From NCBI RefSeq assembly GCF_002287135.1, contig NZ_NESU01000001.1, positions 150,428-214,427 on the forward strand: a stretch of 64,000 nt of DNA, given 5' to 3'. Positions 43,072 through 52,980 of the stretch are shown here, one piece after another. Position numbers and translations under genes: made by a program. The DNA comes from Helicobacter sp. TUL (GTDB lineage: Bacteria; Campylobacterota; Campylobacteria; Campylobacterales; Helicobacteraceae). Each line of letters starts with the position of its first letter. Position 1 is the first letter of the stretch. Under the pieces are notes generated by a model. The model did no database searches, had not been told where the DNA came from, and saw nothing but the letters and a program-made list of their open reading frames with translations.

Positions 43072-45225
43072 TTGAATACAGCAGAGCTTTTGATAGAAAT
43101 CCTTACTCAAGAACTCCCAGCAATCCCGTTTCTACAAGAATTTCCAAATATTGCTACCAAATGGAATCATTCTCTTCAAGCACATCACATACCGCCTTGC
43201 CAAACACAAGTATTTTTCACCCCTAGACGCATTGTGATTTATGCCAAAGATTTTCCACTGCATTCAAAAGACATACACATACAAGCCTATGGTGCGCCAA
43301 TTGCCATAGCCTTTGAAGGTGGTGATCCAAATAATGCACTCACAAAAGCAGGAATGAGTTTTTTTACCAAACACAACCTCAATCCACAAACAGATCGCGA
43401 CAAAGTTACAATCGCTACCAAAGACGGCAAGGAAGTATTATATTTTTCCTCCACGCAAAAAGGCATAGAATCTACAGAACTTTTGCCAGAAATTTTTGAC
43501 CAATTCTTGCATTCTTTACATTTTGGTAAAAGTATGCGTTGGGGTAATTTAAGCGAGAGTTTTATCCGCCCTATCGAAAATATTTGTGCCTTTTTGGGTG
43601 AAAAAAGCCTTAAATTGCACGCATTTGGTATAGATTCTAAGCCACAAACTTTTGGGCATAGAGATTTGGGCTTTGGGGCTATTGCGGTTAATAACATCGC
43701 GCAATATTTTGAAGTTTTGCATACACATAAAGTAATACTAAACCAACAAGAACGCAAGGAAAAAATTCTCAAACAAATCCAAGAATTAGAACATACACAT
43801 AATATCAAAGTTGAGCTAGATTCTGCACTGCTTGAAGAGGTGGTAGCTATCACAGAATATCCACAAGCTTTGCTTGGAAGCTTTGAAGAGGACTTTTTGG
43901 AATTACCACAAGAAGTCATCATCACCTCTATGAAAGAAAATCAACGCTATTTTGCTATCCACAAACAAGGGCGACTTTTTAATGGCTTTGTTGTAGTTAC
44001 AAATTCTACCACCAATGACCCTTCTATCATCATTTCTGGGAATCAAAAAGTCCTAAGAGCAAGGCTAAGTGATGCGATGTTTTTTTATCACAATGACTTA
44101 AAACGCGGATTACAAACCAAAGGATTAGAAAATATTGTCTTTGTGCAAGGCTTGGGAAGCTTGGCGCAAAAAACACAACGAGAATTACAAATCGCGCGAC
44201 TTTTATACGCCAAATATACACAAACCCACACACTCTTACCTCATCATCAAGATTGTTTGGCATTGCTAGAACAAAGCATATTGCTCGCCAAAGCAGATTT
44301 ACTAACAGAAATGGTGTATGAATTTCCTGAATTACAAGGCATTATGGGCGGTTATTATGCGCAAAAACTAGGATATGATCCACTCATCGCACAAGCCTTA
44401 CAAGAACAATATCTCCCAAATAGCGAAGATTCTGCCCTTCCATCAAATGCACTTAGTGCCTTATTAAGTCTTGCAAACAAACTTGATAGTATTTTTGGGC
44501 TTTTTAGTATCAACAAAATTCCTACCGGCTCCAAAGATCCATATGCACTGCGTCGAGCCGCCAATGGAATCTTAAAAATTATCCAAGATCAAGGTTTTGC
44601 CTTTAACCTACGCGATGATATTCTTAATATATACAATGCCATAGGCTACACAAACAATACAGAATCTAGCGATACAAACACACAACCTGCACCAACAACA
44701 CAAAATATAGTAGCGCACATAGAATCTTTTTTCCTAGAGCGCTTAGAAAATGCATTGCCTCTGAATGCCTCTATTTTCCGCAGTGCGCTTTGTGGGCTAG
44801 ATTCACACAATCACGCACAACGCGATGTTAATACACTTATCCACAATGCCCTTGCACTTCATGAGGTATTTGAAGATACGCAAGATAAGCCTATGCTTCT
44901 TAGCACATTTAAGCGAGTAGCAAATATTTGCAAAGATGTATCTCTTGATACACTTGATATAGCAAATGTAGATTCTACGCTTTTTAGTCATAATGCCGAA
45001 AACACGCTTTTTCAAGCTTTTGTGGCAATCAAAGATAAAGAATTTGCTACTCCATTAGAGCGCACAAAGGCACTTTTTGAACTCAAAATCCCACTTGAAG
45101 CATTTTTTGATAATGTGCTTGTAAATGACAAAGATCCAAAGCTTAAACACAATCGATATGCACTCATTGGAAGTATCTATAGGGAATTTTTGAGTATTGG
45201 CGATATTACCCAAATCGCTATGTAA
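43072..45225 (+). CDS. glyS: Glycyl-tRNA synthetase beta subunit
   Basis: A 717-residue beta subunit of the tetrameric bacterial glycyl-tRNA synthetase. The family start LLIEILTQELPAIPF, then FGKSMRWGNLSESFIRPIENICAF, FEEDFLELPQEVIITSMKENQRYFAI and NKIPTGSKDPYALRRAANGI are characteristic. The last one is the HD-like domain signature. The start is a TTG at 43072 after AAAGGATACC; no ATG gives the conserved N-terminus. The alpha subunit glyQ is not in the window. Confidence 0.95.
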   Translation: MNTAELLIEILTQELPAIPFLQEFPNIATKWNHSLQAHHIPPCQTQVFFTPRRIVIYAKDFPLHSKDIHIQAYGAPIAIAFEGGDPNNALTKAGMSFFTKHNLNPQTDRDKVTIATKDGKEVLYFSSTQKGIESTELLPEIFDQFLHSLHFGKSMRWGNLSESFIRPIENICAFLGEKSLKLHAFGIDSKPQTFGHRDLGFGAIAVNNIAQYFEVLHTHKVILNQQERKEKILKQIQELEHTHNIKVELDSALLEEVVAITEYPQALLGSFEEDFLELPQEVIITSMKENQRYFAIHKQGRLFNGFVVVTNSTTNDPSIIISGNQKVLRARLSDAMFFYHNDLKRGLQTKGLENIVFVQGLGSLAQKTQRELQIARLLYAKYTQTHTLLPHHQDCLALLEQSILLAKADLLTEMVYEFPELQGIMGGYYAQKLGYDPLIAQALQEQYLPNSEDSALPSNALSALLSLANKLDSIFGLFSINKIPTGSKDPYALRRAANGILKIIQDQGFAFNLRDDILNIYNAIGYTNNTESSDTNTQPAPTTQNIVAHIESFFLERLENALPLNASIFRSALCGLDSHNHAQRDVNTLIHNALALHEVFEDTQDKPMLLSTFKRVANICKDVSLDTLDIANVDSTLFSHNAENTLFQAFVAIKDKEFATPLERTKALFELKIPLEAFFDNVLVNDKDPKLKHNRYALIGSIYREFLSIGDITQIAM

Positions 45226-45263
45226 AAACACTATCCATATACATCACACAATAAGGAGAGCCT

Positions 45264-48167
45264 ATGCAAAATTATGAAATGTTTGCGCAAGAATGCAAAG
45301 AGTTTTTGTTTGACCAAAATGGCACAAGGCGTGATTATAGAATCTATGATAGCTATATTATGCGTTTTGCCTATGGTGTAGATGCCTCGTGTTATCGCTA
45401 TATCCCAAAACTCGTGTTAAAGCCTATCAATGAAGAAGAAGTGCAACGCATCATTATGCTAAGCAACGCGTATAATATTCCACTGACCTTTCGTGGATCT
45501 GGCACAAGCCTTAGCGGACAAGCCTGTAGTGATAGTGTGCTTGTGGTGTGTATGCATAAATGGCAAAATATCAAAGCAAGTGCGGATTCTATATGGTGTG
45601 ATTGTGGTGTGATAGGCGTGGATGCAAACAATGCCCTAAAACCTTTTGGTAAAAAAATAGGTCCTGATCCTGCTACGATTAATAATGCAAGTATTGGTGG
45701 GATTTTTTCTAACAACTCTAGTGGTATGTGCTGTGGTGTAAAACAAAACAGCTATCAAACTATCAAATCTATCCGCGTGATTTTACACGATGGCTTTATT
45801 TTGGATACTTCAGATTCTAAAAATGTGCAAGAATTTATCAATACACATACTGATATGGTAAAAGAGATTCTTGCATTACGTCAAGAAATCTTAGATGACA
45901 AAGCCCTCCATAAAGAAATACATCGCAAGTTTGCTATCAAAAATACTACAGGGTATGCCTTAAATTCTCTAAGTGATTTTGAAGATATCAAAGATATTTT
46001 AAACCACATCTTTATCGGCGCAGAAGGCACACTTGGCTTTGTTTCAAGAGTAGAATACACGCCGGTCAAAGACTATGCACTCAAAGCCTGTGCATTGCTT
46101 TTTTATGAAAATCTCTCTCTTGCCGCACAAGCTATTGAGATTCTTGCGCGCAATGATGATAAGGTAAATGCGGCAGAAATTATGGATTATGCGTGCTTAA
46201 AAGCCGTAAGTGCGCTAGATGGTATGCCAGAAGAGCTTGGAAAGATTACACAAGAGAATTGTTGTATCCTCATACAAATAGAATCTGATAGCAAGGAGAT
46301 TTTAGATTCACATCTAAGCCATATCAAAGCCGAGCTAGAGTGTGTGCCAACACTTTTTGGCATACATTTTAGTTTTGATGAAGCCACACAAGCCAAATGG
46401 TGGAAAATCCGCAAAGGTCTTTTGCCTATATCTGCAGGAACAAAAAGGCGTGGTAGCACGGTTATTACAGAGGATATTTGCTTTGAAATACCAAATTTTG
46501 CCAAGGGCATTAGAGGCATACAAAAGCTTTTTACAGAGTATGAGTTTGAGGGGATTATCTTTGGTCACGCGCTAAGTGGGAATGTGCATTTTATCATCAC
46601 ACCATTACTTAATGATGAAAAAGAACGCAATAACTTCGCGCTTTTTATGGATAAAATGGTGGAATTAGTCGTTGCTCTCAAAGGTAGCACCAAAGCCGAA
46701 CACGGAACAGGCAGAATGATGGCGCCATTTGTTGAACAAGAATGGGGAGAAAAAGCCTATGCGCTCAATAAACGCATAAAACATATCTTTGATGCCAAAA
46801 ATCTTTTTAATCCTGATGTGCTTATTTGCGAGGATAAAGAGATTCACATAAAAAATCTAAAACCCGCACATAGCATTGATGATTATATAGAATCTTGTAT
46901 GGAATGTGGATTTTGTGAAAAAGTGTGTCCAAGCAAAAATATCACACTCACTCCGCGACAAAGGATTGCAGTCTATCGAGAAATACGCCGACTTGAAAGC
47001 CTAGATCACAAAAGCGCACAAGAACAAGAGGAATTAGAACTTTTACGCAAAGATTATGCGTATTTTGGAGTTGCAACCTGTGCGACTTGCTCGATGTGTG
47101 CGAGTATTTGTCCATTAGAGATTGATAGCGCCAAAATTGCTATCAATACCAAAAACGCCAATGCCTCCAAAGGTGCAAGTGCTATTGCACGCATAATAGC
47201 CAACAATATGGATAAAACAACACAAATAGTAAAAATAGGCGTGAGTGCAGCAAATGTAGGTGCTACACTCTTGGGCAATAATGTCCTAAAAAAACTTACC
47301 TTTTGGCTTAATAAAATCCTACACACTCCAATAGTGCCTAAATATATGCCTACAAAAAACACCTATACTCTGCAATCTAAGATTATAGAATCTAACGAAA
47401 AAACTCCTAATGCGCCCACACCAAACGCAACAAGTGTCATCTATCTCACAAGTTGTCTTAATCGTGTATTTGCACCACCTATACAAGCCAAAGACAAGCG
47501 CCCAATACAAGCAGTGTTTGAAAGTCTTTGCAAAAAAGCTGGGATTAGTGTCATATATCCAAAAAATATCGCTAAAATGTGCTGTGGTAAGGCATTTAAG
47601 GATTTTACAACCAAAGATCCTAGCCTAAATCCTATTCATCACACACTAAAAGAACTTTTAGAGATTTCAGATAATGGCAATATCCCTATTGTGTGTGATC
47701 ATAGTGCGTGTAGTGGGGAGCTTATCGAGCAATTAAAACAGCTTCATGACTTTACAAAGCTACAAGTCTATGATATGAGCGTGTATGCTCACGATGTGCT
47801 TTTGCCACATTTACACATAACACCACTTAATGAATCTGTAGGAATTTATGCAGTATGTTCGTGCAAAAAACACGCATGGGCGCAATCCATAGAACATATC
47901 GCTGCTGCTTGCACCACAAATGAGGTTATCACACACGCACAGACTTATTGTTGTGGCTTTGCCGGAAACAAAGGCTTTAGCACACCACAACTTAATGCTT
48001 CAGCCTTGCAAGGCTTACAAGAACATTTCAAAAAAACATCGCCTACACGTATGTATGCTTCATCTAGCACTTGTGAAATTGGGCTTAGCGATAGCACTAA
48101 CCACGCGTGGCAACATATCATCTATCTGCTTGATGAGGTTTGCCAATCAAAAGAGGCGTTGTCTTGA
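45264..48167 (+). CDS. FAD-linked D-lactate dehydrogenase-like oxidoreductase with Fe-S domain
   Basis: A 967-residue fused flavoprotein. The N-terminal FAD-binding PCMH domain has IPLTFRGSGTSLSGQACSDS and IGPDPATINNASIGGIFSNN, with HIFIGAEGTLGFV. The FAD-oxidase C-terminal domain follows, ending at GHALSGNVHFIITP and AEHGTGRMMAPF. Two 4Fe-4S clusters are bound by CMECGFCEKVCPSKN (near residue 545) and CATCSMCASICP (near residue 609). The C-terminal CCG-domain pairs (MCCGKAF, YCCGFAG) carry further Cys. This is the layout of the H. pylori HP1222 type D-lactate dehydrogenase feeding the quinone pool. AAGGAGA precedes the ATG. Confidence 0.88.
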   Translation: MQNYEMFAQECKEFLFDQNGTRRDYRIYDSYIMRFAYGVDASCYRYIPKLVLKPINEEEVQRIIMLSNAYNIPLTFRGSGTSLSGQACSDSVLVVCMHKWQNIKASADSIWCDCGVIGVDANNALKPFGKKIGPDPATINNASIGGIFSNNSSGMCCGVKQNSYQTIKSIRVILHDGFILDTSDSKNVQEFINTHTDMVKEILALRQEILDDKALHKEIHRKFAIKNTTGYALNSLSDFEDIKDILNHIFIGAEGTLGFVSRVEYTPVKDYALKACALLFYENLSLAAQAIEILARNDDKVNAAEIMDYACLKAVSALDGMPEELGKITQENCCILIQIESDSKEILDSHLSHIKAELECVPTLFGIHFSFDEATQAKWWKIRKGLLPISAGTKRRGSTVITEDICFEIPNFAKGIRGIQKLFTEYEFEGIIFGHALSGNVHFIITPLLNDEKERNNFALFMDKMVELVVALKGSTKAEHGTGRMMAPFVEQEWGEKAYALNKRIKHIFDAKNLFNPDVLICEDKEIHIKNLKPAHSIDDYIESCMECGFCEKVCPSKNITLTPRQRIAVYREIRRLESLDHKSAQEQEELELLRKDYAYFGVATCATCSMCASICPLEIDSAKIAINTKNANASKGASAIARIIANNMDKTTQIVKIGVSAANVGATLLGNNVLKKLTFWLNKILHTPIVPKYMPTKNTYTLQSKIIESNEKTPNAPTPNATSVIYLTSCLNRVFAPPIQAKDKRPIQAVFESLCKKAGISVIYPKNIAKMCCGKAFKDFTTKDPSLNPIHHTLKELLEISDNGNIPIVCDHSACSGELIEQLKQLHDFTKLQVYDMSVYAHDVLLPHLHITPLNESVGIYAVCSCKKHAWAQSIEHIAAACTTNEVITHAQTYCCGFAGNKGFSTPQLNASALQGLQEHFKKTSPTRMYASSSTCEIGLSDSTNHAWQHIIYLLDEVCQSKEALS

Positions 48168-49105
48168 AACATATCTCTGTGTTGCAAAATGAGGTATTAG
48201 TAGCCTTTTGTCACCTCACGCACAAAAAAGAACCCATTATTCTTGATCTCACGCTTGGTTTTGGCGGACACACACTCGCCCTACTCCAAGCATATCCAAA
48301 CGTCAAAGTCATTGGTGTTGATAGAGATGACTACGCGCTAAGCCTTGCCAAAGAGCGCCTACACGCATATGCAGATCGCATAACATATATTAAAAGTGAT
48401 TTTGGAAGTGTTTGGGAAGTCTTAGAGGAAAACTATAAACCTCACATTCAAGCCATTTTGGCTGATATAGGCGTAAGCTCTATGCAGCTAGATTCACTAG
48501 ATCGTGGTTTTGGATTCCAATCACACACGCTTGATATGCGTATGGATACCTCCACTCCATTAAGCGCCAAAGAAGTGCTAAATACCTATAATCCAATGGA
48601 GCTTGAGCGTATATTTAGCCAATATGGCGAAATTAGAGAATCTAAAAAACTTGTGCGATCTATTATCCAACATCGCGAAAAAACTCCATTTACTAGTGCT
48701 AGAGAATTTAGTGAGGTTTGTGCGCACACTCTCACACGCACCAAAGGGATTAATCCAGCTACACAAGCATTTCAAGCTATTAGGATTGAAGTTAATGATG
48801 AATTAGGACAGCTTCATAAACTCCTAGATTCACTCTATGCTAATTTCAAAGAGGGATTTTTGCATGGATCTCGCGTGGGAATTATTAGCTTTCATTCGCT
48901 TGAAGATAGGATTATTAAAAACGCCTTTAAACAATGGAGCAGAGCTTGTATCTGCCCACCAAATGTGCTTAAATGTATGTGTGGTGGGAATAATGCACTT
49001 GGTGAAGTGCTCTATAAAAAACCAATAAGCCCAAGCGCACAAGAGATCGCCCATAACAATCGTGCAAGAAGCGCAAAATTACGCGTCTTTGCCTTTAAGG
49101 ACTAA
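48164..49105 (+). CDS. rsmH: 16S rRNA m4C1402 methyltransferase RsmH (MraW)
   Basis: A 313-residue SAM methyltransferase acting on cytosine 1402 of 16S rRNA. HISVLQNEVL, LDLTLGFGGHTLALLQ, IGVDRDDYAL, ILADIGVSSMQLD, RGFGFQSHTLDMRMD, ISFHSLEDRIIKNAFKQ and NNRARSAKLRVF are all family signatures. The frame is open to 48140, but HISVL should follow the start within two residues; the TTG at 48164, overlapping the preceding stop as TTGA and with AAGAGG upstream, fits. The FtsL-like gene follows two bases later, as in division clusters. Confidence 0.93.
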   Translation: MKHISVLQNEVLVAFCHLTHKKEPIILDLTLGFGGHTLALLQAYPNVKVIGVDRDDYALSLAKERLHAYADRITYIKSDFGSVWEVLEENYKPHIQAILADIGVSSMQLDSLDRGFGFQSHTLDMRMDTSTPLSAKEVLNTYNPMELERIFSQYGEIRESKKLVRSIIQHREKTPFTSAREFSEVCAHTLTRTKGINPATQAFQAIRIEVNDELGQLHKLLDSLYANFKEGFLHGSRVGIISFHSLEDRIIKNAFKQWSRACICPPNVLKCMCGGNNALGEVLYKKPISPSAQEIAHNNRARSAKLRVFAFKD

Positions 49106-49107
49106 CA

Positions 49108-49449
49108 ATGCATACAACACCAAATCTCACACAAACTAATCCATATGAATCTCACATAGATTCTAGCACAAGCCAAACTCCGCAGGAACGAGAAGCACTT
49201 GCACAAAACTTGCAAGAAGAAAACACCATTAGCACAAGGCATTTAGTCTATGCCTTTGGAATCTTTTTTGGTATTTTGGGGTTATGTTTCCCAAAAATTT
49301 ATCTCTCAAATACTATCTATGCGACAAGCAAAGAGGTATTTAGTTTGCAAACAAGCAAGGAGATTCTCTCTGAGGAAAATAAAAAATTGCGTCGTGAACT
49401 TGAAGATATTGATTTTCGATTTCGCGTATTGGATAATGCGCCACAATAG
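49108..49449 (+). CDS. FtsL-like divisome protein
   Basis: A 113-residue bitopic membrane protein. About 45 polar cytosolic residues come first. One membrane helix (LVYAFGIFFGILGLCFPKIYL, residues about 47-67) follows. A short periplasmic coiled-coil of Lys/Glu-rich heptads ends the protein (LQTSKEILSEENKKLRRELE). This architecture, and its place two bases after rsmH, match FtsL. Sequence identity is too low for certainty. The tRNA-Met gene lies on the opposite strand just beyond. Confidence 0.6.
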   Translation: MHTTPNLTQTNPYESHIDSSTSQTPQEREALAQNLQEENTISTRHLVYAFGIFFGILGLCFPKIYLSNTIYATSKEVFSLQTSKEILSEENKKLRRELEDIDFRFRVLDNAPQ

Positions 49450-49453
49450 CCTA

Positions 49454-49530
49454 TGGTGGGCCTTGCAGGACTCGAACCTGCGACCGATCGGTTATGAGCC
49501 GAGCGCTCTAACCAGCTGAGCTAAAGGCCC
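49454..49530 (-). tRNA. tRNA-Met (CAT)
   Basis: A 77-base gene including an encoded CCA end. The acceptor 5' strand GGGCCTT pairs with AAGGCCC, the D arm is GCTC-AGCTGGTTA-GAGC, the anticodon loop is CTCATAA (anticodon CAT), and the T arm is GCAGG-TTCGAGT-CCTGC. The loop and acceptor match elongator tRNA-Met; tRNA-Ile2 (CAT) is a less likely alternative. One pair at the base of the anticodon stem (C-T) is mismatched. A TATAAT box at 49546-49551 (reverse strand) lies about 15 bases before the gene, inside rodA. The 5' half overlaps the last 13 codons of rodA. Confidence 0.93.
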
Positions 49531-50643
49531 ACGAGCAGAACGCACATTATACTCAAAAATAAACCTAAACGCAAGGGCATTCTCTAAAATCACTAGCAAA
49601 ATCATAAAAGTCATAAAGCTTGTCCCACCATAGCTCATCATCGGTAGCGGAATACCTACCACAGGAGCTAAGCCAATCACCATACAAATATTAACCCCAG
49701 CATACAAGAAAAATAAAATTGCGATATATCCACTCACTACGCGCAAAAAATAATCCTTGATAGCACCCAAACAAATACTCAACAAATACAAAATAAGCCC
49801 TAAATACAAAGCCAATAATCCAAACGCCCCAAGCAATCCAAAGCGCTCAACATAATACGCAAAGAAAAAATCGGTGCTTGCATAGGGTAAGAATCCTAAT
49901 TGGGATTGTGTCGCCATCTCTTTTTTTTGCCCGACAAAACCACCAGAACCAATCGCGATCAAAGCTTGCTGCACTTGATATGGATACTCCCCACTCACAA
50001 AGTTGGCAATGCGTTTTTGGTGATAAGGCTTTAGAAGTCCTGTGCTAAATGCTACAGAATATGTAGTAGGCACGACCAAAAGCCCAATAATGCCAAGAGT
50101 AATCCAAATTTTCCTATGCACTCCAACTAAAAACAACACCCCAACACCAACAAGCAAGACAATAAGTGCTGTGCCTAAATCAGGTTCAAGCAAAATAATA
50201 AAAAATGGTAGCAAGACAAAAGAAAGGATTATGCCAAATTGTCTCCACCCATAGCCCTCATCAGGTGGAGGGTTTTTGGCAATATAAGATGCCAAAAACA
50301 ACATAAGCGCGATTTTCATCACCTCACTAGGTTGGATAGAAAAACTTGTAAAAGGAATCTCAATCCAACGCACCGCAGAGTTTTTCTCCACTCCAATAAA
50401 TTTCACCAGTATAAGCAATACAAGCAACAATACATACAAAAAAATAATCGAATAATTTAGGCGCCTAAAGGGAATAAAAAAAATTACCAAACCCACACAC
50501 AAGCTCATCACAAGGTATTTTAGTTGTTTGGTAAACATCGTTACATCAAGTTCTCGCACAAGCCAAAACGAAAGCACCACCAAAGGCAGGACAAATAAAA
50601 TAACGACAAAGTCAAAATGTGCTAGAATCTTTTTAGCATTCAT
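49492..50643 (-). CDS. rodA: Rod-shape peptidoglycan glycosyltransferase RodA
   Basis: A 383-residue SEDS-family protein with about ten membrane helices. SFSIQPSEVMKIALMLFLAS (residues about 100-119) and LLEPDLGTALIVLLVGVGVLF contain the SEDS signatures, with the catalytic-type Asp in PDLGTA. VVGIPLPMMSYGGTSFMTFM is near the C-terminus. It polymerises glycan strands in the elongasome with a class B PBP. The reading frame continues into the tRNA-Met gene and uses the TAA of its anticodon loop as stop, so the last 13 residues are tRNA-encoded. Confidence 0.94.
   Translation of the reverse strand: MNAKKILAHFDFVVILFVLPLVVLSFWLVRELDVTMFTKQLKYLVMSLCVGLVIFFIPFRRLNYSIIFLYVLLLVLLILVKFIGVEKNSAVRWIEIPFTSFSIQPSEVMKIALMLFLASYIAKNPPPDEGYGWRQFGIILSFVLLPFFIILLEPDLGTALIVLLVGVGVLFLVGVHRKIWITLGIIGLLVVPTTYSVAFSTGLLKPYHQKRIANFVSGEYPYQVQQALIAIGSGGFVGQKKEMATQSQLGFLPYASTDFFFAYYVERFGLLGAFGLLALYLGLILYLLSICLGAIKDYFLRVVSGYIAILFFLYAGVNICMVIGLAPVVGIPLPMMSYGGTSFMTFMILLVILENALAFRFIFEYNVRSARGPLAQLVRALGS
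49546..49574 (-). promoter_or_regulatory. tRNA-Met promoter inside rodA
   Basis: TATAAT at 49551-49546 and TTGCGT at 49574-49569 (reverse strand), with exactly 17 bases between. Transcription would start some nine bases before the mature tRNA. The box also encodes the Glu-Tyr-Asn codons of rodA. Confidence 0.6.
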
Positions 50644-50679
50644 TGTAGAAAATTATCCTTAGGTAAAAGAGTGAATCTT

Positions 50680-51738
50680 ATGCAAGACTCCATAATTATA
50701 ACACAAAAAGATTTAGACGCTACACCCAAGCCTCGCTTAGATTCTATCCTTAGCACCTGTTTGCAAATCCCGCGCGCACAAGCCTTGCAGCTTATAAAAA
50801 ATCAGCGAGTTACCCTCAATAACAATCTATGCATCAAGCCAAGCACACAAATAGTTCTTAATGATACACTCCAAATCTCCATACCCAATCCACAACCAAG
50901 CACAAACACCCATATGACTTTGGATATGCTCATACAAGCAAAGCCAGAGTTTTTGGATATAAGCGTCGTATATGAGGATAATGAGCTTTTGATACTCAAT
51001 AAACCACCACATATTGTTATCCACGAAGCGCCATCACTCAAAGAACCGACATTAGTTGATTGGCTTAAGCTTACCCAGCCTCCTATACGCAATCTTTGTG
51101 GAGATCTGCGCTATGGAATCGTGCATAGACTAGATAGACAAACAAGTGGCGCACTTGCCATAGCCAAAACTCCACACGCACACAACGCCCTAAGCACACA
51201 ACTAAAAACTAGAGAAATGGGGCGCTACTACCTCGCGCTTATAGATAACCCACTAAAAGAAACCACTACTATAGAATGCTATATGGGGCGTCATCCAAAA
51301 AATCGCCTTAAAATGGCAAAACTAGCACCATATGAAAACTCACAAGATTCTAAACATAGCGCTTTACGATATTCTAAAAGCATCTTTACTCCGCTTTTAG
51401 ATTCACCAAAAGACACCCTACAGCTTATTGCTATCAAACTTTTTACCGGACGCACACACCAAATCCGTGCACACCTAGAAAGCATAGGACGACATATCAT
51501 TGGTGATACACTCTATGGTTATAAGGGGAAGTTTGAGGGCTATAGGGTATTGTTACATGCGTATTTGATGTATGTCTTACACCCTGATGGATATAACACA
51601 CAAGATTGTAAAAAACATATTTTCAAAGCTCCACTTTTTGCCGATATGCTACAATTTTTGGAGCAATATTTTGATAAGGAGATGCTTGATGAAGTTTTGG
51701 CACCTAAGCATATTTTGGATTGTTTTACTCATTTTTAG
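50680..51738 (+). CDS. RluA/RluD-family rRNA pseudouridine synthase
   Basis: A 352-residue enzyme: an N-terminal S4-like RNA-binding domain (RLDSILSTCLQIPRAQALQLIKNQRV) followed by the RluA catalytic domain. The catalytic Asp is in IVHRLDRQTSGALAIAKT near residue 154. HALNTLLF-type strands are replaced by AHNALSTQLKTREMGRYYLA, and GRTHQIRAHLESIGRHIIGD is the later signature. The ATG at 50680 (AAGAG upstream) is chosen; a GTG at 50671 is possible. Substrate (23S uridines) is inferred. It overlaps the FnIII lipoprotein by 50 bases. Confidence 0.88.
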   Translation: MQDSIIITQKDLDATPKPRLDSILSTCLQIPRAQALQLIKNQRVTLNNNLCIKPSTQIVLNDTLQISIPNPQPSTNTHMTLDMLIQAKPEFLDISVVYEDNELLILNKPPHIVIHEAPSLKEPTLVDWLKLTQPPIRNLCGDLRYGIVHRLDRQTSGALAIAKTPHAHNALSTQLKTREMGRYYLALIDNPLKETTTIECYMGRHPKNRLKMAKLAPYENSQDSKHSALRYSKSIFTPLLDSPKDTLQLIAIKLFTGRTHQIRAHLESIGRHIIGDTLYGYKGKFEGYRVLLHAYLMYVLHPDGYNTQDCKKHIFKAPLFADMLQFLEQYFDKEMLDEVLAPKHILDCFTHF

Positions 51739-52978
51739 CGGCTGTGGATTGATACAAAAACCACTAAGCATAGATGAGAATCTCCCAACAATCCAGCATA
51801 TAAAAACACTTAGCGATGTAAGTAGTGTAGCGTTTGAATGGGAAAACAAAGACAAAACACAAGATGGCTCTCCTACTCCTATCGAAGGTTTTGTGATTTT
51901 TCGTGCCAGCCAAGAGGATCTACTACAAGATTCTAAATCCTCCCAAGAAAATACACAAGATACCCAATCACCACAACTCACCATAGAATCTTTTACACGC
52001 ATAGCAACGCTAAAAAATCCCCTTATCACACACTTTTTTGATACAAAACTCAAACCAAAAAGCGTGTATTACTACCTGTTTGCCACACTTGGCAAAGACA
52101 ACACGATGAGCCCCTATTCTCAAGCTATTAAAGTCAAAACTTCATTTATCGATCCAGTAGAAGGGGTTTTTGCTATTAGCCCACGCCCAAGGACTATCAA
52201 ACTTATCATCACACCACACCCAAATCCGAGTATCAAATCCTATCTTATCCAGCGCAAAGATTCTCAAGGCGAATTTCAAACACTCACAGAACTTAAACAC
52301 CGCCTCAATATTGAATATTTTGATTCTAATTTGCTTGATAGCACGACCTACACCTACCGCGTCTTAGCAAAAAGCTTTGAAAACAATCTCTCAGAGCCCT
52401 CCCAAGAAGTAAGTGTGCGCACCCTAGACCTTATAGAATCTATAGAAGGGGCTAGTGCAAGCACGCAATTACCGCTAAAAATCGAACTTACATGGCAGCC
52501 TCACCCAAAAGCCACTTCTTATAGAATCTATGCTGATATGCAAAATAATGGCAACTATACCCTTGTTGCCAAAACACAACAAACCTCCTATACACACGCA
52601 CTAAAAGATCATGGGCAAAGTATCACATACCAAATTGTAGGCGTGGATCAATATGGGTTTGATGGAGAACTTTTAGCACAACCACTTGTAGGCACTACTC
52701 TCACAAGACCTATGACACCAACAATTACAAGCGCTCAAATCCAAGGCAACACCATTGCTATCACTTGGAATGCACCAAGCGATAATCGCGCACTCAAATA
52801 CGCGCTATATAGGAAAGATTCACAAACAAATCGCACCAATCGTTATAACAACATCAAGACAACACAATTCATAGACAAAGAAGCTAAATATGGCATTGAC
52901 TATAGTTATAGTGTGGTGAGTATTGATAGGTTTGGCATAGAATCTCCACAAAGCCCAAGTGTTACGTTAAAAAGATAA
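51689..52978 (+). CDS. Fibronectin type III-repeat lipoprotein (HP0746-like)
   Basis: A 429-residue lipoprotein. MKFWHLSIFWIVLLIFSGCG has a lipobox (FSGC, Cys19), and AAGGAG lies seven bases before the ATG at 51689. The frame is open further upstream within the rluD-like gene but gives no signal peptide. Four repeated beta modules are visible, with tell-tale W/Y positions (VAFEWENKD...YYYLFATL; IKLIITPHPN...YTYRVLAKS; IELTWQPHPKATSYRIYA...YQIVGVD; IAITWNAPSDNRALKYALY...YSYSVVSID), i.e. fibronectin type III domains. Exposed on the periplasmic or outer face; function unknown. It is conserved in this division/flagellar block. Confidence 0.85.
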   Translation: MKFWHLSIFWIVLLIFSGCGLIQKPLSIDENLPTIQHIKTLSDVSSVAFEWENKDKTQDGSPTPIEGFVIFRASQEDLLQDSKSSQENTQDTQSPQLTIESFTRIATLKNPLITHFFDTKLKPKSVYYYLFATLGKDNTMSPYSQAIKVKTSFIDPVEGVFAISPRPRTIKLIITPHPNPSIKSYLIQRKDSQGEFQTLTELKHRLNIEYFDSNLLDSTTYTYRVLAKSFENNLSEPSQEVSVRTLDLIESIEGASASTQLPLKIELTWQPHPKATSYRIYADMQNNGNYTLVAKTQQTSYTHALKDHGQSITYQIVGVDQYGFDGELLAQPLVGTTLTRPMTPTITSAQIQGNTIAITWNAPSDNRALKYALYRKDSQTNRTNRYNNIKTTQFIDKEAKYGIDYSYSVVSIDRFGIESPQSPSVTLKR

Positions 52979-52980
52979 CT

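Noticed and set aside
43287..43925. Reverse 212-codon ORF opposite glyS
   Set aside because: Low-complexity Ser/Cys/Leu composition typical of antisense shadows; glyS is certain.
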